Source: Candidatus Thiothrix anitrata | GTDB taxonomy: Bacteria; Pseudomonadota; Gammaproteobacteria; Thiotrichales; Thiotrichaceae | DNA: 64,000 bases | Direction: 5' to 3' | Assembly: GCF_017901155.1 (NCBI RefSeq) | Contig: NZ_CP072800.1 | Span: 3,437,283 to 3,501,282 of the forward strand | Shown here: in pieces, positions 18,181 through 28,086 of the stretch | Numbering within the stretch: the stretch's first letter is position 1 | Layout: each line of letters begins with the position of its first letter | Notes under the pieces: generated by a model | Databases searched by the model: none | What the model saw: the letters and a program-made list of their open reading frames with translations, nothing else | Told to the model about the DNA's origin: nothing | Program-made: the position numbers and the translations under genes

Positions 18181-18741
18181 TCATGGTTTATCTTCAACCA
18201 CATCGCTCAGTGCAATCGAGTTTTCCTGTTCTTTGTAACCGCCAAAACCATTTTCTACTAACTCTTGCAAAGTCACGCGCATTTCTTCAACTTTGATGAC
18301 TTTGCCATGATTCTTACCGAGGTAATTCCCCGCACGCACCCGATGCACTGCACCATCTGGGATTCGAATCAAAGCCCACAAATCTTTACCCTGATACACC
18401 GTACCCACCATGCGTAAACCATCCAACGGGAAACCCTCTAAAAATTCAGGGACACGGTTGGCATCAGGCATCATCACCCCCTTGAGTTGCGGGTCTTTAT
18501 CAGGTGCCAGAATTTTGGAATCAAACGGGCTGATCTCATGCCCCGGATAAATAAATCGCACATAAGGCTTCATTTCAGGAATCGGTTCAATCGGCGCAGG
18601 CACTCTGGCCTTTACTTCTTCCATGTAAATACTCAAGTCCGAAGTATCATCGTTACAACCTGAAAGCGACAATAACAAGCCAACACCCGCTAAAAACTTA
18701 ATCAATAACCGCAACCGTACTCTATTGGGATAGCTAATCAT
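18181..18741 (-). CDS. pilP: Type IV pilus lipoprotein PilP
   Basis: PilP is the inner-membrane lipoprotein that links the PilNO complex to the PilQ secretin. The 186-residue product has a signal peptide with lipobox (LLLSLSGCN), a disordered Pro-rich linker (ARVPAPIEPIPEMKPYV) and the C-terminal beta domain with LRMVGTVYQGKDLWALIRIP, VHRVRAGNYLGKNHGKV and ELVENGFGG. It overlaps pilO by 4 bases. Confidence 0.95.
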   Translation of the reverse strand: MISYPNRVRLRLLIKFLAGVGLLLSLSGCNDDTSDLSIYMEEVKARVPAPIEPIPEMKPYVRFIYPGHEISPFDSKILAPDKDPQLKGVMMPDANRVPEFLEGFPLDGLRMVGTVYQGKDLWALIRIPDGAVHRVRAGNYLGKNHGKVIKVEEMRVTLQELVENGFGGYKEQENSIALSDVVEDKP

Positions 18742-19358
18742 CCGGCGACTCCCTCTTGAGTTGCAACTGGCTCAACCATCGAATCATCTAAATAGCGGTA
18801 AGTGCGTACCATCGCTTCCATCCGCAGCTTCTCGGTATTCTCGCCATCGGGCTTCAACATAATATCGCTAATGGTCACAATACGCGGCAATCCCGCAATA
18901 TCGCTCACAAATGTTGCCAATTCACGATAACTACCTTTCGCAATGATTTTAATAGGCTTCTCTGCATAGAAATCCATCAACACATCAGCGGTCGGTTCAA
19001 ATAATTCCAACTCTAGGCCGTTAGATAAACCTTTCTCAGAAATATCGAGAATCAACCCCGGAATTTCCACATTGCTGGGTAATTGCTTCAATAAATCACC
19101 AAACACATGCTCCATTTCTGCCAACTGCGCTTGATATAAAGGCAACTGACTCGCTCGTTTTTGGCGTGTTTCAAAAGTTTGGCGTAACTCTTGTTCCCGC
19201 TGTTCCACCACTTCCAATTCTTCGATTTGATTCACAATCACCAACTTATAACCCAAAAATAACACCACCCCCATTAATACCGCCAAGGCCAAACCCTTAA
19301 CTGACCAAGAGACACTTGCGGGATCTTCCGCTAAACTATTAATCTCATTAAGATTCAT
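18738..19358 (-). CDS. pilO: Type IV pilus inner-membrane protein PilO
   Basis: PilO (206 residues) has one transmembrane helix (LALAVLMGVVLFLGYKLVI, about 27-45), a periplasmic coiled coil (EELEVVEQREQELRQTFETR) and a ferredoxin-like domain that pairs with PilN. The overlaps with pilN and pilP (4 bases each) indicate translational coupling inside the pilMNOPQ operon. Confidence 0.95.
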   Translation of the reverse strand: MNLNEINSLAEDPASVSWSVKGLALAVLMGVVLFLGYKLVIVNQIEELEVVEQREQELRQTFETRQKRASQLPLYQAQLAEMEHVFGDLLKQLPSNVEIPGLILDISEKGLSNGLELELFEPTADVLMDFYAEKPIKIIAKGSYRELATFVSDIAGLPRIVTISDIMLKPDGENTEKLRMEAMVRTYRYLDDSMVEPVATQEGVAG

Positions 19359-19957
19359 GGCTCACCTTCTGGTTTGTTATGGGTTTCAGACGGTTTACTG
19401 GACTCAGTTTGCGTCAATAGTTGGGTCACATCCAATTTAAAGTCACGCAAAGCCAAACCATCGTCTTGTGCGGCATTCGTAGAAATAATATTTAAATTAG
19501 ACGAGTTTAACCAAGGTGATGCATCCAGTTGATTCATATAACTGGAAACCCGTGCGTAAGACTCTGCCTTACCCTCCAACTGCACCAAAGTTCCGCGTTG
19601 TTGCAAATTAACGAGATACATACCCTTGGGTAAAGCATTCACCATATCATCGAATAAATGTACCACCGCCGGACGGGTACTTTGCAGACTCTCAATGACT
19701 TTCATCCGGTCTAGTAAAGCCTGACGAGTTTTATCCAACTCCTCAATTTGTTTAATCTGTGCATCTAACGCCGCAATTTCGGTTTCCAGCATTTGATTAC
19801 GCTCTAGCTGATAACCCAATGCCGATTGCATGTAAAAATGCCCCAGCACCACGAAACCAACTGCACTCATCAACGTCGCAGCCAATACGTTAAAAAACTC
19901 TTTCTTTTTGGCCTCTCGTGCTTTCTCACGCCAAGGCAATAAGTTTAACCCTGCCAT
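19355..19957 (-). CDS. pilN: Type IV pilus inner-membrane protein PilN
   Basis: PilN begins with the conserved INLLPW-like cytoplasmic motif (AGLNLLPWREK, residues 2-12) that docks into PilM. It then has a membrane helix, a coiled coil (LETEIAALDAQIKQIEELDK) and a periplasmic ferredoxin-like domain. The length is 200 residues. The start codon touches the pilM stop at 19957. Confidence 0.95.
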   Translation of the reverse strand: MAGLNLLPWREKAREAKKKEFFNVLAATLMSAVGFVVLGHFYMQSALGYQLERNQMLETEIAALDAQIKQIEELDKTRQALLDRMKVIESLQSTRPAVVHLFDDMVNALPKGMYLVNLQQRGTLVQLEGKAESYARVSSYMNQLDASPWLNSSNLNIISTNAAQDDGLALRDFKLDVTQLLTQTESSKPSETHNKPEGEP

Positions 19958-21009
19958 TAGTCCAACCCTCGCAGTGACAAACCCGCTGCCACCAACAGGG
20001 CTTGCATGTCATTGGTAAAACGTACCGGGCTAACTTTTGATCCTAATGCCGTGCGCGTGAAGGGATTCACTACTCGCACTGGCATTCCAATCAGTGCCTG
20101 AATCTGCTCATCAATCCCGGAAATTCGCGCACAACCACCGCAAATCAACACCTGTGCCACATTATCACGTTGACTAGAAGCGTAATAAAACTGTAAAAAC
20201 CGGTGCAATTGACGCACCATATTTTCTTTAAACGGCTCAAGAATTTCCGAAACATAATTTTCTGGCAGGTTGCCCTCTTTTTTCGCCAAACCTGCCTCCT
20301 GCCAAGACAAACCGTAACGGTGCATAATGTCCTCGGTTAATTGTCGTCCACCAAAGGATTGCTCACGCGAAAACATCAAACGGCCTTGTTCAAACACACT
20401 GATGCCCGTCATAGTCGCACCAAAATCAATCACCGCAACAGTATCGTGTTGCACCAGCTCATTGGTTAAAGTGCGCAATACTTTTTCTAAAGCATGGGTT
20501 TCGGTATCGACAATTTCCACGGTCAATCCGGCTAACTCCGCCGCAGCCACGCGAACCTCCACGTTTTCTGAGCGGGTTGCGGCTAATAACACATCAACCG
20601 TATCAGGCGAATGCGCCGACGGCCCCAATACTTCAAAATCGTAATTGACCTCGTTCATCGGGTAAGGAATATGTTGCTCCGCCTCCATCGCCATTTGTGC
20701 CTCCATTTCCGATGGCGGAATAGATGCAGACATAGGGACAATTTTGCTGATAGCCATCGACGTAGGAATAGCCAACGCGCAACGCTTCAGGCGCGTATGA
20801 CTGTCTCGTAAGGCTTTACGGATAGCATCACCGACGGGTTCTGGCTCAATAATATCCTTCTCGTTGGCAGCACCTTCAGGTAATGGACATACCGCATAAC
20901 TCTCAACACGGTAATCACGCCCTTTACGGGTCATTTCCACCAATTTGATCGCAGAAGAACTGATGTCCAAACCGAGTAGCGACTCTTTTTGAGAATAAAA
21001 TGAAAACAC
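19957..21009 (-). CDS. pilM: Type IV pilus assembly ATPase-fold protein PilM
   Basis: PilM is an actin/FtsA-fold cytoplasmic protein that binds the PilN tail. Visible features in 350 residues are the phosphate-1 loop LLGLDISSSAIKLVE, phosphate-2 AVIDFGATMTGISVF and the adenosine-loop VLICGGCARISG, followed by the C-terminal FTNDMQALLVAAGLSLRGL. It is the first gene of pilMNOPQ and is divergent from mrcA across 182 bases, the usual arrangement in Pseudomonas-like genomes. Confidence 0.96.
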   Translation of the reverse strand: MFSFYSQKESLLGLDISSSAIKLVEMTRKGRDYRVESYAVCPLPEGAANEKDIIEPEPVGDAIRKALRDSHTRLKRCALAIPTSMAISKIVPMSASIPPSEMEAQMAMEAEQHIPYPMNEVNYDFEVLGPSAHSPDTVDVLLAATRSENVEVRVAAAELAGLTVEIVDTETHALEKVLRTLTNELVQHDTVAVIDFGATMTGISVFEQGRLMFSREQSFGGRQLTEDIMHRYGLSWQEAGLAKKEGNLPENYVSEILEPFKENMVRQLHRFLQFYYASSQRDNVAQVLICGGCARISGIDEQIQALIGMPVRVVNPFTRTALGSKVSPVRFTNDMQALLVAAGLSLRGLD

Positions 21010-21191
21010 AGGCAGCTTCCGGGTTATTGTTATTATTAATCGTTATGGGTTGTATTTTTTTAATCCTATTTACCGCACAATGGTAGCGTCGAACTACAAA
21101 ATAGTCTACTCTGCCACTCTCAGCGGAGGCCTTTTCAGACAAACGGAATCTGCGCAGAAGAGTCGAAACATTCTAGCTAAAAACATAAAAC

Positions 21192-23735
21192 ATGCGCTTC
21201 ATTGGTAAATTTTTCCAGCTAATTTTGGGATCTTTTTTCGCCGCACTGACTTTAGGAGCTATTGGGCTGTTCGCGATTTACGCTTACTACACCCCAAAAC
21301 TACCGCCTGACAGCGATCTGCGTAAAATTGAGATCCATGTTCCGTTACGTATTTATAGCCGTGAAAATCAACTCATTGCTGAATACGGCGAAAAACGCAG
21401 CCGCCCGGTTAAACTGGATGATGTCCCTCAAAAACTTCAGGAAGCTTTTCTTGCTATTGAAGACACACGCTTCTACGACCACAACGGTGTCGATTTTAAA
21501 GGCGTAGCACGAGCGATATACAGCGCAGTCACTACTGGAGCGACCAGCCAAGGCGCCAGCACCATTACCATGCAACTTGCCCGCAATGCGTTTTTAACTT
21601 CAGATAAAACCATTGACCGTAAACTCAAGGAAACCCTCCTCGCCATCCGTATGGAGCAAAAACTCGGTAAACGCGAAATTCTTGAAATTTATCTCAATAA
21701 AATTTATCTGGGGAAAAGTGCTTACGGAGTCGCAGCAGCTGCCGAAGTCTACTATGGCAAACCGCTCAATCAACTCACGCTTGCACAATACGCTATGATT
21801 GCAGGACTCCCCAAAGCACCATCGCGTTACAACCCAATTGCCAATCCCGAACGTGCCATGATACGCCGCAATTACATTTTGCAGCGAATGCTGGAATTGA
21901 AATTCATTAATCGTGATGATTACGGTGTGGCTGTGCGCGAACCGAATACCGCAATGGTGCATCAGACAACCATTGAAACCAGTGCACCGTATTTAGCTGA
22001 AATGGTGCGTGCTGAAATCGTAAAACGTTACGGCGAAACTAACGCTTACACTCAAGGCTACCACGTCTACACCACTTTAGATTCCAGCCAACAAGCCCAC
22101 GCTGAAGAATCCCTACGCAATGCGTTGCTGGCCTATGATCGCCGCCACGGTTACCGTGGAGCTGAGGATAAACTGAACCTAAACGAGTTCAAAAATGAAG
22201 AAGAATTACGCGATAAACTCTCCAGCTATCCTAAACTAGGTGATTTAGAAGCCGCGCTAGTCTTACATGCAGACAGCAAGTCTGCTGAATTGCTGGTGGG
22301 AGAAACCAAAACTACACTAGACTTGAATGCTGTAAAATGGGCACGACCCTTTAAGAGTGCCGACCAACGAGGTGCTGCGCCGACACGCGTCAGCGACGTG
22401 ATCAAGCCCGGTGACATTATCCGCATTCGCCAACCAGACAAGACAAAAAATACTTGGGTTATGTCACAAATTCCGGGAGTCGGTGGTGCGCTGGTTTCCA
22501 TCGACCCTAACGACGGTGCAATTCGTTCTGTTGTAGGTGGCTTTGACTTCCTCCATTCAAAATTTAATCGTGCTACTCAAGCCTCACGCCAACCCGGCTC
22601 TAGCTTCAAGCCGTTTGTCTATGCTGCGGCACTTGCCAAAGGCTTCAGCCCCACCAGCATTATCAACGATGCCCCCATCGAAATTCCAGGGAGCAAGTGG
22701 AAGCCTCAAAACTTCGGCGGACGCTATGTCGGCCCCACTACACTCGCAGAAGCACTGGCAAAATCACGTAATTTAGCTTCTATCCGTTTGTTACAAACGA
22801 TCGGAGTAAAACACGCCATTGATTATGCAGTCAAATTTGGCTTTCCACGCGCCGACCTACCGCCTAACCTAACTCTAGCACTCGGCACAGGCATGACAAC
22901 ACCAGTAGGCATGGCGACAGCGTATGCAAGTTTCGCCAACGGTGGCTTTAAAATAGAGCCACATTTCATTACGCAAATCAAAGACGGTTCTGGCAACCTT
23001 TTGGGCGAAGACAAACCGATTAAAGTCTGTGGTGATGATGTGGAATCCTGCACCATCACAACCTCGCAAGACCCTGAAAAATTAGACGAAAAACCAGTCA
23101 AAACAAACGACAAAGATAACAAAAAGACAACCGAAGCCAAACCCATCTGGGAAACATCAGAACTCAACGGCGAAACACCTAGCGATGGCATGCAGTACCC
23201 AGCCGCAGAGCGCATTATTGACAAACGCACCCATTATCAAATAGTAAACATGTTACAAGGTGTCACCCAGTTCGGCACGGCAGCACGCGCCAGTCGTGTC
23301 CTCAATCGCAAAGATATTGCAGGAAAAACCGGAACGACTAACGACCAAAAAGACGCTTGGTTTTGCGGCTTTACCCCTAATATCGTGACCGTTACTTGGC
23401 TCGGCTTTGATGATATGGCAAAGCTAGGCGAAGGTGAAACTGCCACCGATCTCGCTTTACCGGTATGGATTGATTACATGCATCGTATTTTAAAGGGTGT
23501 GCCATCCAAAGAATGGGAACGCCCTAAAGACCTAAAAGACGAAGATTTAGGTTTAGGTTTACCTAGCGATGAAAATGCGTCAGACACAGCAGTACCAACG
23601 GGTAACCCTAGTGGATTCCAGTACCGAAATGAACGTGAATTAATGACTCCCCGCCCCAATCAGCAAGGCGGTACAGCAGCTCCCTCGCCACGTCGTGCAC
23701 CTGAACGGGTAGAAATTCCCGAACAGTTGTTCTGA
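21192..23735 (+). CDS. mrcA: Penicillin-binding protein 1A, bifunctional
   Basis: This class A PBP polymerises and crosslinks peptidoglycan. Order in 847 residues: N-terminal membrane helix; glycosyltransferase GT51 domain with AIEDTRFYDHNGVDF, GASTITMQLARN and KIYLGKSAYGVAAAA; an OB-fold insertion; a transpeptidase domain with the SxxK nucleophile in QPGSSFKPFVYA, the SRN triad and KTGTT. It is divergent from pilM, the common gammaproteobacterial order. No strong ribosome binding site precedes the ATG. The stop overlaps the next ORF start. Confidence 0.96.
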   Translation: MRFIGKFFQLILGSFFAALTLGAIGLFAIYAYYTPKLPPDSDLRKIEIHVPLRIYSRENQLIAEYGEKRSRPVKLDDVPQKLQEAFLAIEDTRFYDHNGVDFKGVARAIYSAVTTGATSQGASTITMQLARNAFLTSDKTIDRKLKETLLAIRMEQKLGKREILEIYLNKIYLGKSAYGVAAAAEVYYGKPLNQLTLAQYAMIAGLPKAPSRYNPIANPERAMIRRNYILQRMLELKFINRDDYGVAVREPNTAMVHQTTIETSAPYLAEMVRAEIVKRYGETNAYTQGYHVYTTLDSSQQAHAEESLRNALLAYDRRHGYRGAEDKLNLNEFKNEEELRDKLSSYPKLGDLEAALVLHADSKSAELLVGETKTTLDLNAVKWARPFKSADQRGAAPTRVSDVIKPGDIIRIRQPDKTKNTWVMSQIPGVGGALVSIDPNDGAIRSVVGGFDFLHSKFNRATQASRQPGSSFKPFVYAAALAKGFSPTSIINDAPIEIPGSKWKPQNFGGRYVGPTTLAEALAKSRNLASIRLLQTIGVKHAIDYAVKFGFPRADLPPNLTLALGTGMTTPVGMATAYASFANGGFKIEPHFITQIKDGSGNLLGEDKPIKVCGDDVESCTITTSQDPEKLDEKPVKTNDKDNKKTTEAKPIWETSELNGETPSDGMQYPAAERIIDKRTHYQIVNMLQGVTQFGTAARASRVLNRKDIAGKTGTTNDQKDAWFCGFTPNIVTVTWLGFDDMAKLGEGETATDLALPVWIDYMHRILKGVPSKEWERPKDLKDEDLGLGLPSDENASDTAVPTGNPSGFQYRNERELMTPRPNQQGGTAAPSPRRAPERVEIPEQLF

Positions 23736-24337
23736 TGCGTACATCCCATGAAGAACTCCGCAACCTTGTTGCGGAGGAAGCTGCACGTTTGATCTACGAA
23801 GAAGGATTTCGTGATTACCGGCTTGCCAAATTACGAGCAGCAGAACAGCTAGGGGCATCAACTCCCACAGCACAACCAACTAATGAAGCAATCGAAGCAG
23901 CAATCCATGAGCGGATTCGCCTGTTTGATGCTGAAACGCACCCCGCATTACTAAAAAAACACCGCGAAGTTGCCTTAGAAGCGATGGATTTCTTACAGCC
24001 TTATCACCCTTATCTCACTGGTGCAGCTCTCGAAGGCATTTCCAGCCCGCACTCAGCGGTAACACTGCTATTAGCTGCGGACAGTGCGGAAGAAGTCATG
24101 TTTTTTCTGGAAGATCACAAGATACCTTTTCAAACCCATGACCGACGGGTGCGCTTTGGCAGTAAAAAGCCAGAGTATTTTCCGTTATTGCGCTTTTATG
24201 TGGATGAAATTGAAGTGGAGTTAATGATTTTTCCACACAATGACCGCTTTACCCAAGCCCCGATTAGCCCGGTTACTGGTAAAGCGATGAAACGGGCAGA
24301 CCGCAAGAAAGTGGCTGCCCTGCTCAATCAGACGTGA
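23735..24337 (+). CDS. Conserved hypothetical protein downstream of mrcA
   Basis: This 200-residue soluble protein has an N-terminal helical half ([34 protein letters not shown]) and a C-terminal mixed domain ([46 protein letters not shown]). The C-terminal half vaguely recalls a nucleotidyltransferase-like fold without a visible catalytic GSxxxD motif. I do not recognise a named family. It is coupled to mrcA by a one-base overlap and its end overlaps convergent hemE by 10 bases. Confidence 0.85.
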   Translation: MRTSHEELRNLVAEEAARLIYEEGFRDYRLAKLRAAEQLGASTPTAQPTNEAIEAAIHERIRLFDAETHPALLKKHREVALEAMDFLQPYHPYLTGAALEGISSPHSAVTLLLAADSAEEVMFFLEDHKIPFQTHDRRVRFGSKKPEYFPLLRFYVDEIEVELMIFPHNDRFTQAPISPVTGKAMKRADRKKVAALLNQT

Positions 24338-25392
24338 TATTGCCGCCCTAATTCATGCACGGCATCGACCAATACTGCCACGTTTTCGGGATTAATATGC
24401 TGGTGAATGCCATGCCCCAAATTAAACACATGCCCAGAGCCTTGACCATAACTCGCTAATATATCAGCGACTTGCTGGCGAATAACTTCGGGTGATGCAT
24501 ACAAAACGCAAGGATCCATATTGCCTTGCAGCGCGACTTTATCGCCTACACGAGCGCGGGCATCAGCAATATTAATAGTCCAGTCCAGACCTAAGCCATC
24601 GCAACCCGTATCCGCCATCGGTTCGAGCCATTGTGCCCCACCTTTGGTGAATAAAATGACCGGAACTTTGCGACCATCATTTTCACGAGTCACGCCATCG
24701 ACGATTTTTTGCATATAACGCAATGAAAACTCGCGGTAAGTCGCCGGAGTCAACGAACCACCCCAAGTATCAAAAATCATTGCGGCTTGCGCACCGGCGG
24801 CAATCTGCGCATTCAGATACAGGATAATGCTGTCAGCAAGTTTATCCAGCAACAAATGCAAGGCTTTGGGATTGTCATACAACATACCCTTCACCTTAGC
24901 GAATTCCTTACTGGAACTACCCTCGACCATGTATGTCGCAAGTGTCCAAGGGCTACCTGTGAAACCAATCAATGGAACTCGCCCATCCAGCTCACGGCGA
25001 ATGGTACGCACCGCATTCATCACGTACTGCAATTCACCTTCAGGGTCGGGAATACCGATTTTCTCGATGTCCGCCATGCTTTGCACGGGGTTGGTGAAAC
25101 GCGGGCCTTCGCCTTCCGCAAAATACAAACCCAAACCCATTGCATCGGGCACGGTCAGAATATCGGAAAACAAAATGGCAGCATCCAGCGCGTAACGCTC
25201 TAAAGGCTGAAGCGTGACTTCGCAGGCAAGCTCAGGATTTTTACACAAATCCATAAAGCTACCGGCTCGGGCACGAGTGGCTCGGTATTCAGGCAGGTAA
25301 CGCCCTGCTTGACGCATGATCCAAATAGGTGTGGTATCAACGGGCTGTTTCAAGAGCGCACGTAGGAAACGGTCATTTTTGAGTTCGCTCAT
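24328..25392 (-). CDS. hemE: Uroporphyrinogen decarboxylase
   Basis: HemE decarboxylates the four acetate side chains of uroporphyrinogen III to give coproporphyrinogen III in heme synthesis. The start at 25392 gives [19 protein letters not shown] and 354 residues, the normal length, with GGGGTG 7-8 bases upstream. An extension to 25431 would overlap yqeY. Motifs: [46 protein letters not shown] and [16 protein letters not shown]. Confidence 0.97.
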   Translation of the reverse strand: MSELKNDRFLRALLKQPVDTTPIWIMRQAGRYLPEYRATRARAGSFMDLCKNPELACEVTLQPLERYALDAAILFSDILTVPDAMGLGLYFAEGEGPRFTNPVQSMADIEKIGIPDPEGELQYVMNAVRTIRRELDGRVPLIGFTGSPWTLATYMVEGSSSKEFAKVKGMLYDNPKALHLLLDKLADSIILYLNAQIAAGAQAAMIFDTWGGSLTPATYREFSLRYMQKIVDGVTRENDGRKVPVILFTKGGAQWLEPMADTGCDGLGLDWTINIADARARVGDKVALQGNMDPCVLYASPEVIRQQVADILASYGQGSGHVFNLGHGIHQHINPENVAVLVDAVHELGRQYHV

Positions 25393-25420
25393 ATCAACAC
25401 CCCTGTAAGCGAAGGAAGGC

Positions 25421-25867
25421 TCAACCACCAAGACGGGCTTTGATTAACCCGCTTAATTTACCCATGTCGGTACGGCCTTGTACTTGAGGCTTGAGCCAGT
25501 TCATAACTTTGCCCATATCACGCACCGATTCAGCACCACTTAGCTCAATGCCTTGCTGAATCAATGTCGCTAAGGCTGCGTCATCCAATGGTTGCGGTAA
25601 ATACGCTTGGATAACGCCGATCTCGAAAGCTTCCTGATCCGCCAAATCCATGCGCCCTGCATCGGTATATTGACGAATGGATTCACGGCGTTGCTTACCC
25701 ATTTTATCGAGTACTGCTAAAACCGTGGGTTCATCCAGCTCAGTGCGCGTATCAACCTCTTGCTGCTTAATCGCAGCCAACATCAAACGAATAACCCCCA
25801 AACGCGGCTTATCTTGCGCACGCATGGCGGTTTTCATGTCTTCGGTGATACGAGCCTTAAGACTCAT
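25421..25867 (-). CDS. yqeY: GatB/YqeY domain-containing protein
   Basis: The 148-residue protein matches Yqe[52 protein letters not shown] and the C-terminal [20 protein letters not shown]. The domain resembles the tRNA-binding tail of GatB and is proposed to be tRNA-associated; a precise role is not established. The start overlaps the rpsU stop by one base, a widespread rpsU-yqeY pairing. Confidence 0.95.
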   Translation of the reverse strand: MSLKARITEDMKTAMRAQDKPRLGVIRLMLAAIKQQEVDTRTELDEPTVLAVLDKMGKQRRESIRQYTDAGRMDLADQEAFEIGVIQAYLPQPLDDAALATLIQQGIELSGAESVRDMGKVMNWLKPQVQGRTDMGKLSGLIKARLGG

Positions 25868-26082
25868 TAGTACAGACGCACGCGACGGTTCAGGTCACGA
25901 GAAATGCGCTTGAGGTTGCGCTTAACAGCAGCCGCACGCATACGCTTACGTACAGAGGTAGGCTTTTCATAGAATTCACGAGCGCGAACGTCGGCTACAA
26001 CGCCAGCTTTCTCACAAGTGCGCTTAAAACGGCGCAGGGCAACTTCAAACGGCTCGGTATCACGTACTTTTACACTTGGCAT
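25867..26082 (-). CDS. rpsU: 30S ribosomal protein bS21
   Basis: The 71-residue basic protein shows the full bS21 pattern: [39 protein letters not shown] and an Arg/Lys-rich tail. bS21 binds the small subunit near the anti-Shine-Dalgarno and aids initiation. It heads an rpsU-yqeY-hemE run on the minus strand. Confidence 0.98.
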   Translation of the reverse strand: MPSVKVRDTEPFEVALRRFKRTCEKAGVVADVRAREFYEKPTSVRKRMRAAAVKRNLKRISRDLNRRVRLY

Positions 26083-26156
26083 AAAAATCTATCTCAAATC
26101 CACAATTGAGTAAAACGCGGGATTATACCGGTCTGACTGATAAATGCAAAAGTGAT

Positions 26157-26576
26157 TCACGCCTTTTCGTCGTTATTGTCAAGAAACTCGCCGTAAAGGA
26201 TCAATGAATGCTCAGTAATACGGAAGTTATACTTTTCTGCCAATTCGCGCTGCCGCTGTTCAATGATCTCATCGTAAAATTCGACCACTTTACCGGTTCT
26301 CATGCATACCATGTGATCGTGATGTTTGTCTGAGGCCAATTCAAACACTGCTTGCCCACCTTCAAAGTGATGGCGGCACACTAAACCCGCCCCTTCAAAC
26401 TGGGTCAATACCCGATAAACCGTTGCCAAACCGATTTCTTCATCATTTGCCAACAACATCTTGTAAATATCTTCTGCGCTGAGGTGACGATCCCGCGCAT
26501 TACTCAGCAAATCAAGGATTTTTAGGCGCGGTTGCGTGACCTTTAGTCCAGCTCTTTTAATATCCTTCTCTTCCAC
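26157..26576 (-). CDS. fur: Ferric uptake regulator Fur
   Basis: Fur (139 residues) represses iron-uptake genes when bound to Fe(II). It has the winged-helix half (LKVTQPRLKILDLLSNA, DIYKMLLANDEEIGLATVYR) and the dimerisation half with the metal motif HHDHMVCMRTGKVVEF. The second Cys of the structural CxxC pair is replaced (CMRT), as in Pseudomonas Fur, and there is no C-terminal Cys pair. It is divergent from bamE over 67 bases, a conserved gammaproteobacterial arrangement. Confidence 0.96.
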   Translation of the reverse strand: MEEKDIKRAGLKVTQPRLKILDLLSNARDRHLSAEDIYKMLLANDEEIGLATVYRVLTQFEGAGLVCRHHFEGGQAVFELASDKHHDHMVCMRTGKVVEFYDEIIEQRQRELAEKYNFRITEHSLILYGEFLDNNDEKA

Positions 26577-26643
26577 CCTGCACTCTCCGTCGTTAATAGT
26601 CTATCATGGTACACATGTTTACTTTGTATGGTTCAAGATTAAC

Positions 26644-26973
26644 ATGATAAAACATCTCATTTCACTCACCTTAGCAAGTGTCTTGCTCAATGGCTGTAGT
26701 TTATACAAAATGGAAATCCAGCAAGGCAATAAAATCACTGCTGAAGAGCTGGCGATGGTGCGTCCGGGCATGGGTTCTGAGCAAGTGCAAGCAATCCTCG
26801 GCACACCGTTACTGGTCGATGATTTCCACAAAAATCGTTGGGACTATGTGTTCTACCTGAAAAGACCCAGTGGAGCGATTGAGCGTAACGGTGTGACAGT
26901 ATTCTTCCAAAATGGCGTAGTGCGCGAAATTCGCCAAGACCCTCAACCTGAAGCTGCCAACGCCCCAAAATAG
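26644..26973 (+). CDS. bamE: Outer membrane assembly lipoprotein BamE (SmpA)
   Basis: BamE is a small lipoprotein of the BAM complex that inserts outer-membrane beta-barrels. The ATG at 26644 gives a lipoprotein signal (MIKHLISLTLASVLLNGCS, lipobox LNGC) and 109 residues; the longer frame from 26536 would run through the fur promoter. The body shows MVRPGMGSEQVQAILGTPLL, RWDYVFYLKRP and VTVFFQNGVVREI. It faces fur divergently, as in many gammaproteobacteria. Confidence 0.96.
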   Translation: MIKHLISLTLASVLLNGCSLYKMEIQQGNKITAEELAMVRPGMGSEQVQAILGTPLLVDDFHKNRWDYVFYLKRPSGAIERNGVTVFFQNGVVREIRQDPQPEAANAPK

Positions 26974-26987
26974 GCTGACAAGCGCAA

Positions 26988-27236
26988 CTACAGCCACGCC
27001 ACCAAGTAATACAAATACTGCCCTTCCGATGATTTGGAAGGGCCTAATACGTGCGCGGGAAAGCGTTTAACATCACCTTGTGCTGCATCAATGGCGGCTT
27101 GAGCTGTCGCGTGAACATCCACACAACTGGCAGGAAAACGGTTACGATTAGCTTTGAATTTAGGCATATAAACCGTGGCATACACCATTTGGGAAATGCC
27201 CACACCGGATGGATCCATCGGAACCCTGCCAAGCAT
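26988..27236 (-). CDS. Small unrecognised protein downstream of rnfH
   Basis: An 82-residue frame starts with an ATG overlapping the rnfH stop (TGATG at 27236), which favours real, coupled translation; a GTG one codon earlier and an ATG at 27188 are alternatives. The protein is basic with no signal peptide (YMPKFKANRNRFPASCVDVH, AAIDAAQGDVKRFPAHVLGP) and ends hydrophobic (YLYYLVAWL). I do not recognise a family. It ends 14 bases from the bamE stop. Confidence 0.6.
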   Translation of the reverse strand: MLGRVPMDPSGVGISQMVYATVYMPKFKANRNRFPASCVDVHATAQAAIDAAQGDVKRFPAHVLGPSKSSEGQYLYYLVAWL

Positions 27237-27580
27237 CACTCGGCCTCCGCTGCGTCCGCATCCGTACCGCCGCCCTTTTTCATGCGCTTACCATCCGCTT
27301 CGCGTTGCTTACGCACCGCTTTAGGATCGGCAATTAACGGGCGGTAAATTTCAATACGATCACGATCACGCAAGCTTTCATCCAACTTTGTCAGCTTTCC
27401 GAAAATGCCTGCGTGTAAGGTTTCCAGTGATAATTCGGGGTAACGCCCCAAAATTCCCGAAGCCATAATACCCTCGCGCACGCTAGCACCACCGGGCACT
27501 TCTGCGGGCAGAAGTAACTGTTCATGCGGCAAGGGATAAACGACTTCAATGCGCATTGTTTCAGGCTTTTCCATAGACAT
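27236..27580 (-). CDS. rnfH: RnfH family protein (UPF0125)
   Basis: A protein of about 114 residues with the beta-grasp (ubiquitin-like) RnfH pattern: MRIEVVYPLPHEQLLLPAEV, VREGIMASGILGRYPEL, LHAGIFGKLTKLDESLRDRD and RIEIYRPLIADPKAVRK. The ATG at 27580 has AGAGGG about 8 bases upstream; the reading frame extends to 27598 with a TTG. Pairing with ratA immediately upstream is the conserved ratA-rnfH arrangement. Function is not established. Confidence 0.92.
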   Translation of the reverse strand: MSMEKPETMRIEVVYPLPHEQLLLPAEVPGGASVREGIMASGILGRYPELSLETLHAGIFGKLTKLDESLRDRDRIEIYRPLIADPKAVRKQREADGKRMKKGGGTDADAAEAE

Positions 27581-27998
27581 TTCTAGCCCTCTCAACAAAA
27601 GAATCCACTAAAGTATTGGCAACCTGATTAAAGATCGGCCCTACGGCGATGCTCAAAATTTTGTTGGAAAACTCAAAATCCAAGTCCAAAGACACTTTGC
27701 ACTTGCCTGCCATTAGCTCATCGAATCGCCAAAAACCCTGTAAATGCTTGAATGGCCCGTCGACTAAACGCATTTCAATGATTTTATTGGCCTGTAAACG
27801 GTTGAGCGTGGTGAAACGCTTATTCACTGCACCTTTGGCGATTTCAATACTGGCTTTGACTTGATCAGCGTCGCGTTCATGCTCAACCGCTGTTCTGCAC
27901 CAAGGCAAAAACTGCGGGTACTGCGGAATATTGTCCACCAACCGATACATTTGCTCTGGACTGTAGGGTACTAACGCGCTGCGATTGATGTGCGCCAT
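27561..27998 (-). CDS. ratA: RatA-like START/coenzyme Q-binding (COQ10) family protein
   Basis: The 145-residue SRPBCC-fold protein begins MAHINRSALVPYSPEQMYRL with AGGA 6 bases before the ATG; a longer frame to 28046 lacks such a site. LPWCRTAVEHE, FKHLQGFWRF and SIAVGPIFNQVANTLVDSFV are typical of the RatA/UPF0083 group. RatA in E. coli was described as interfering with 50S/30S association, while the eukaryotic COQ10 relatives bind ubiquinone. The 3' end overlaps rnfH by 20 bases. Confidence 0.93.
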   Translation of the reverse strand: MAHINRSALVPYSPEQMYRLVDNIPQYPQFLPWCRTAVEHERDADQVKASIEIAKGAVNKRFTTLNRLQANKIIEMRLVDGPFKHLQGFWRFDELMAGKCKVSLDLDFEFSNKILSIAVGPIFNQVANTLVDSFVERARNVYGKA

Positions 27999-28086
27999 GC
28001 CGGATCCTGTTGTTCCCGAAAACTGCCAGTATCCCACATCTTTCACGAAGAATCTGCTGTCAGCAACGCGCTAACGCGGCGGGTAT

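Noticed and set aside
20924-21142. Small minus-strand gene upstream of pilM
   Set aside because: It overlaps the pilM start region in another frame and lies across the pilM-mrcA promoter gap; no recognisable content.
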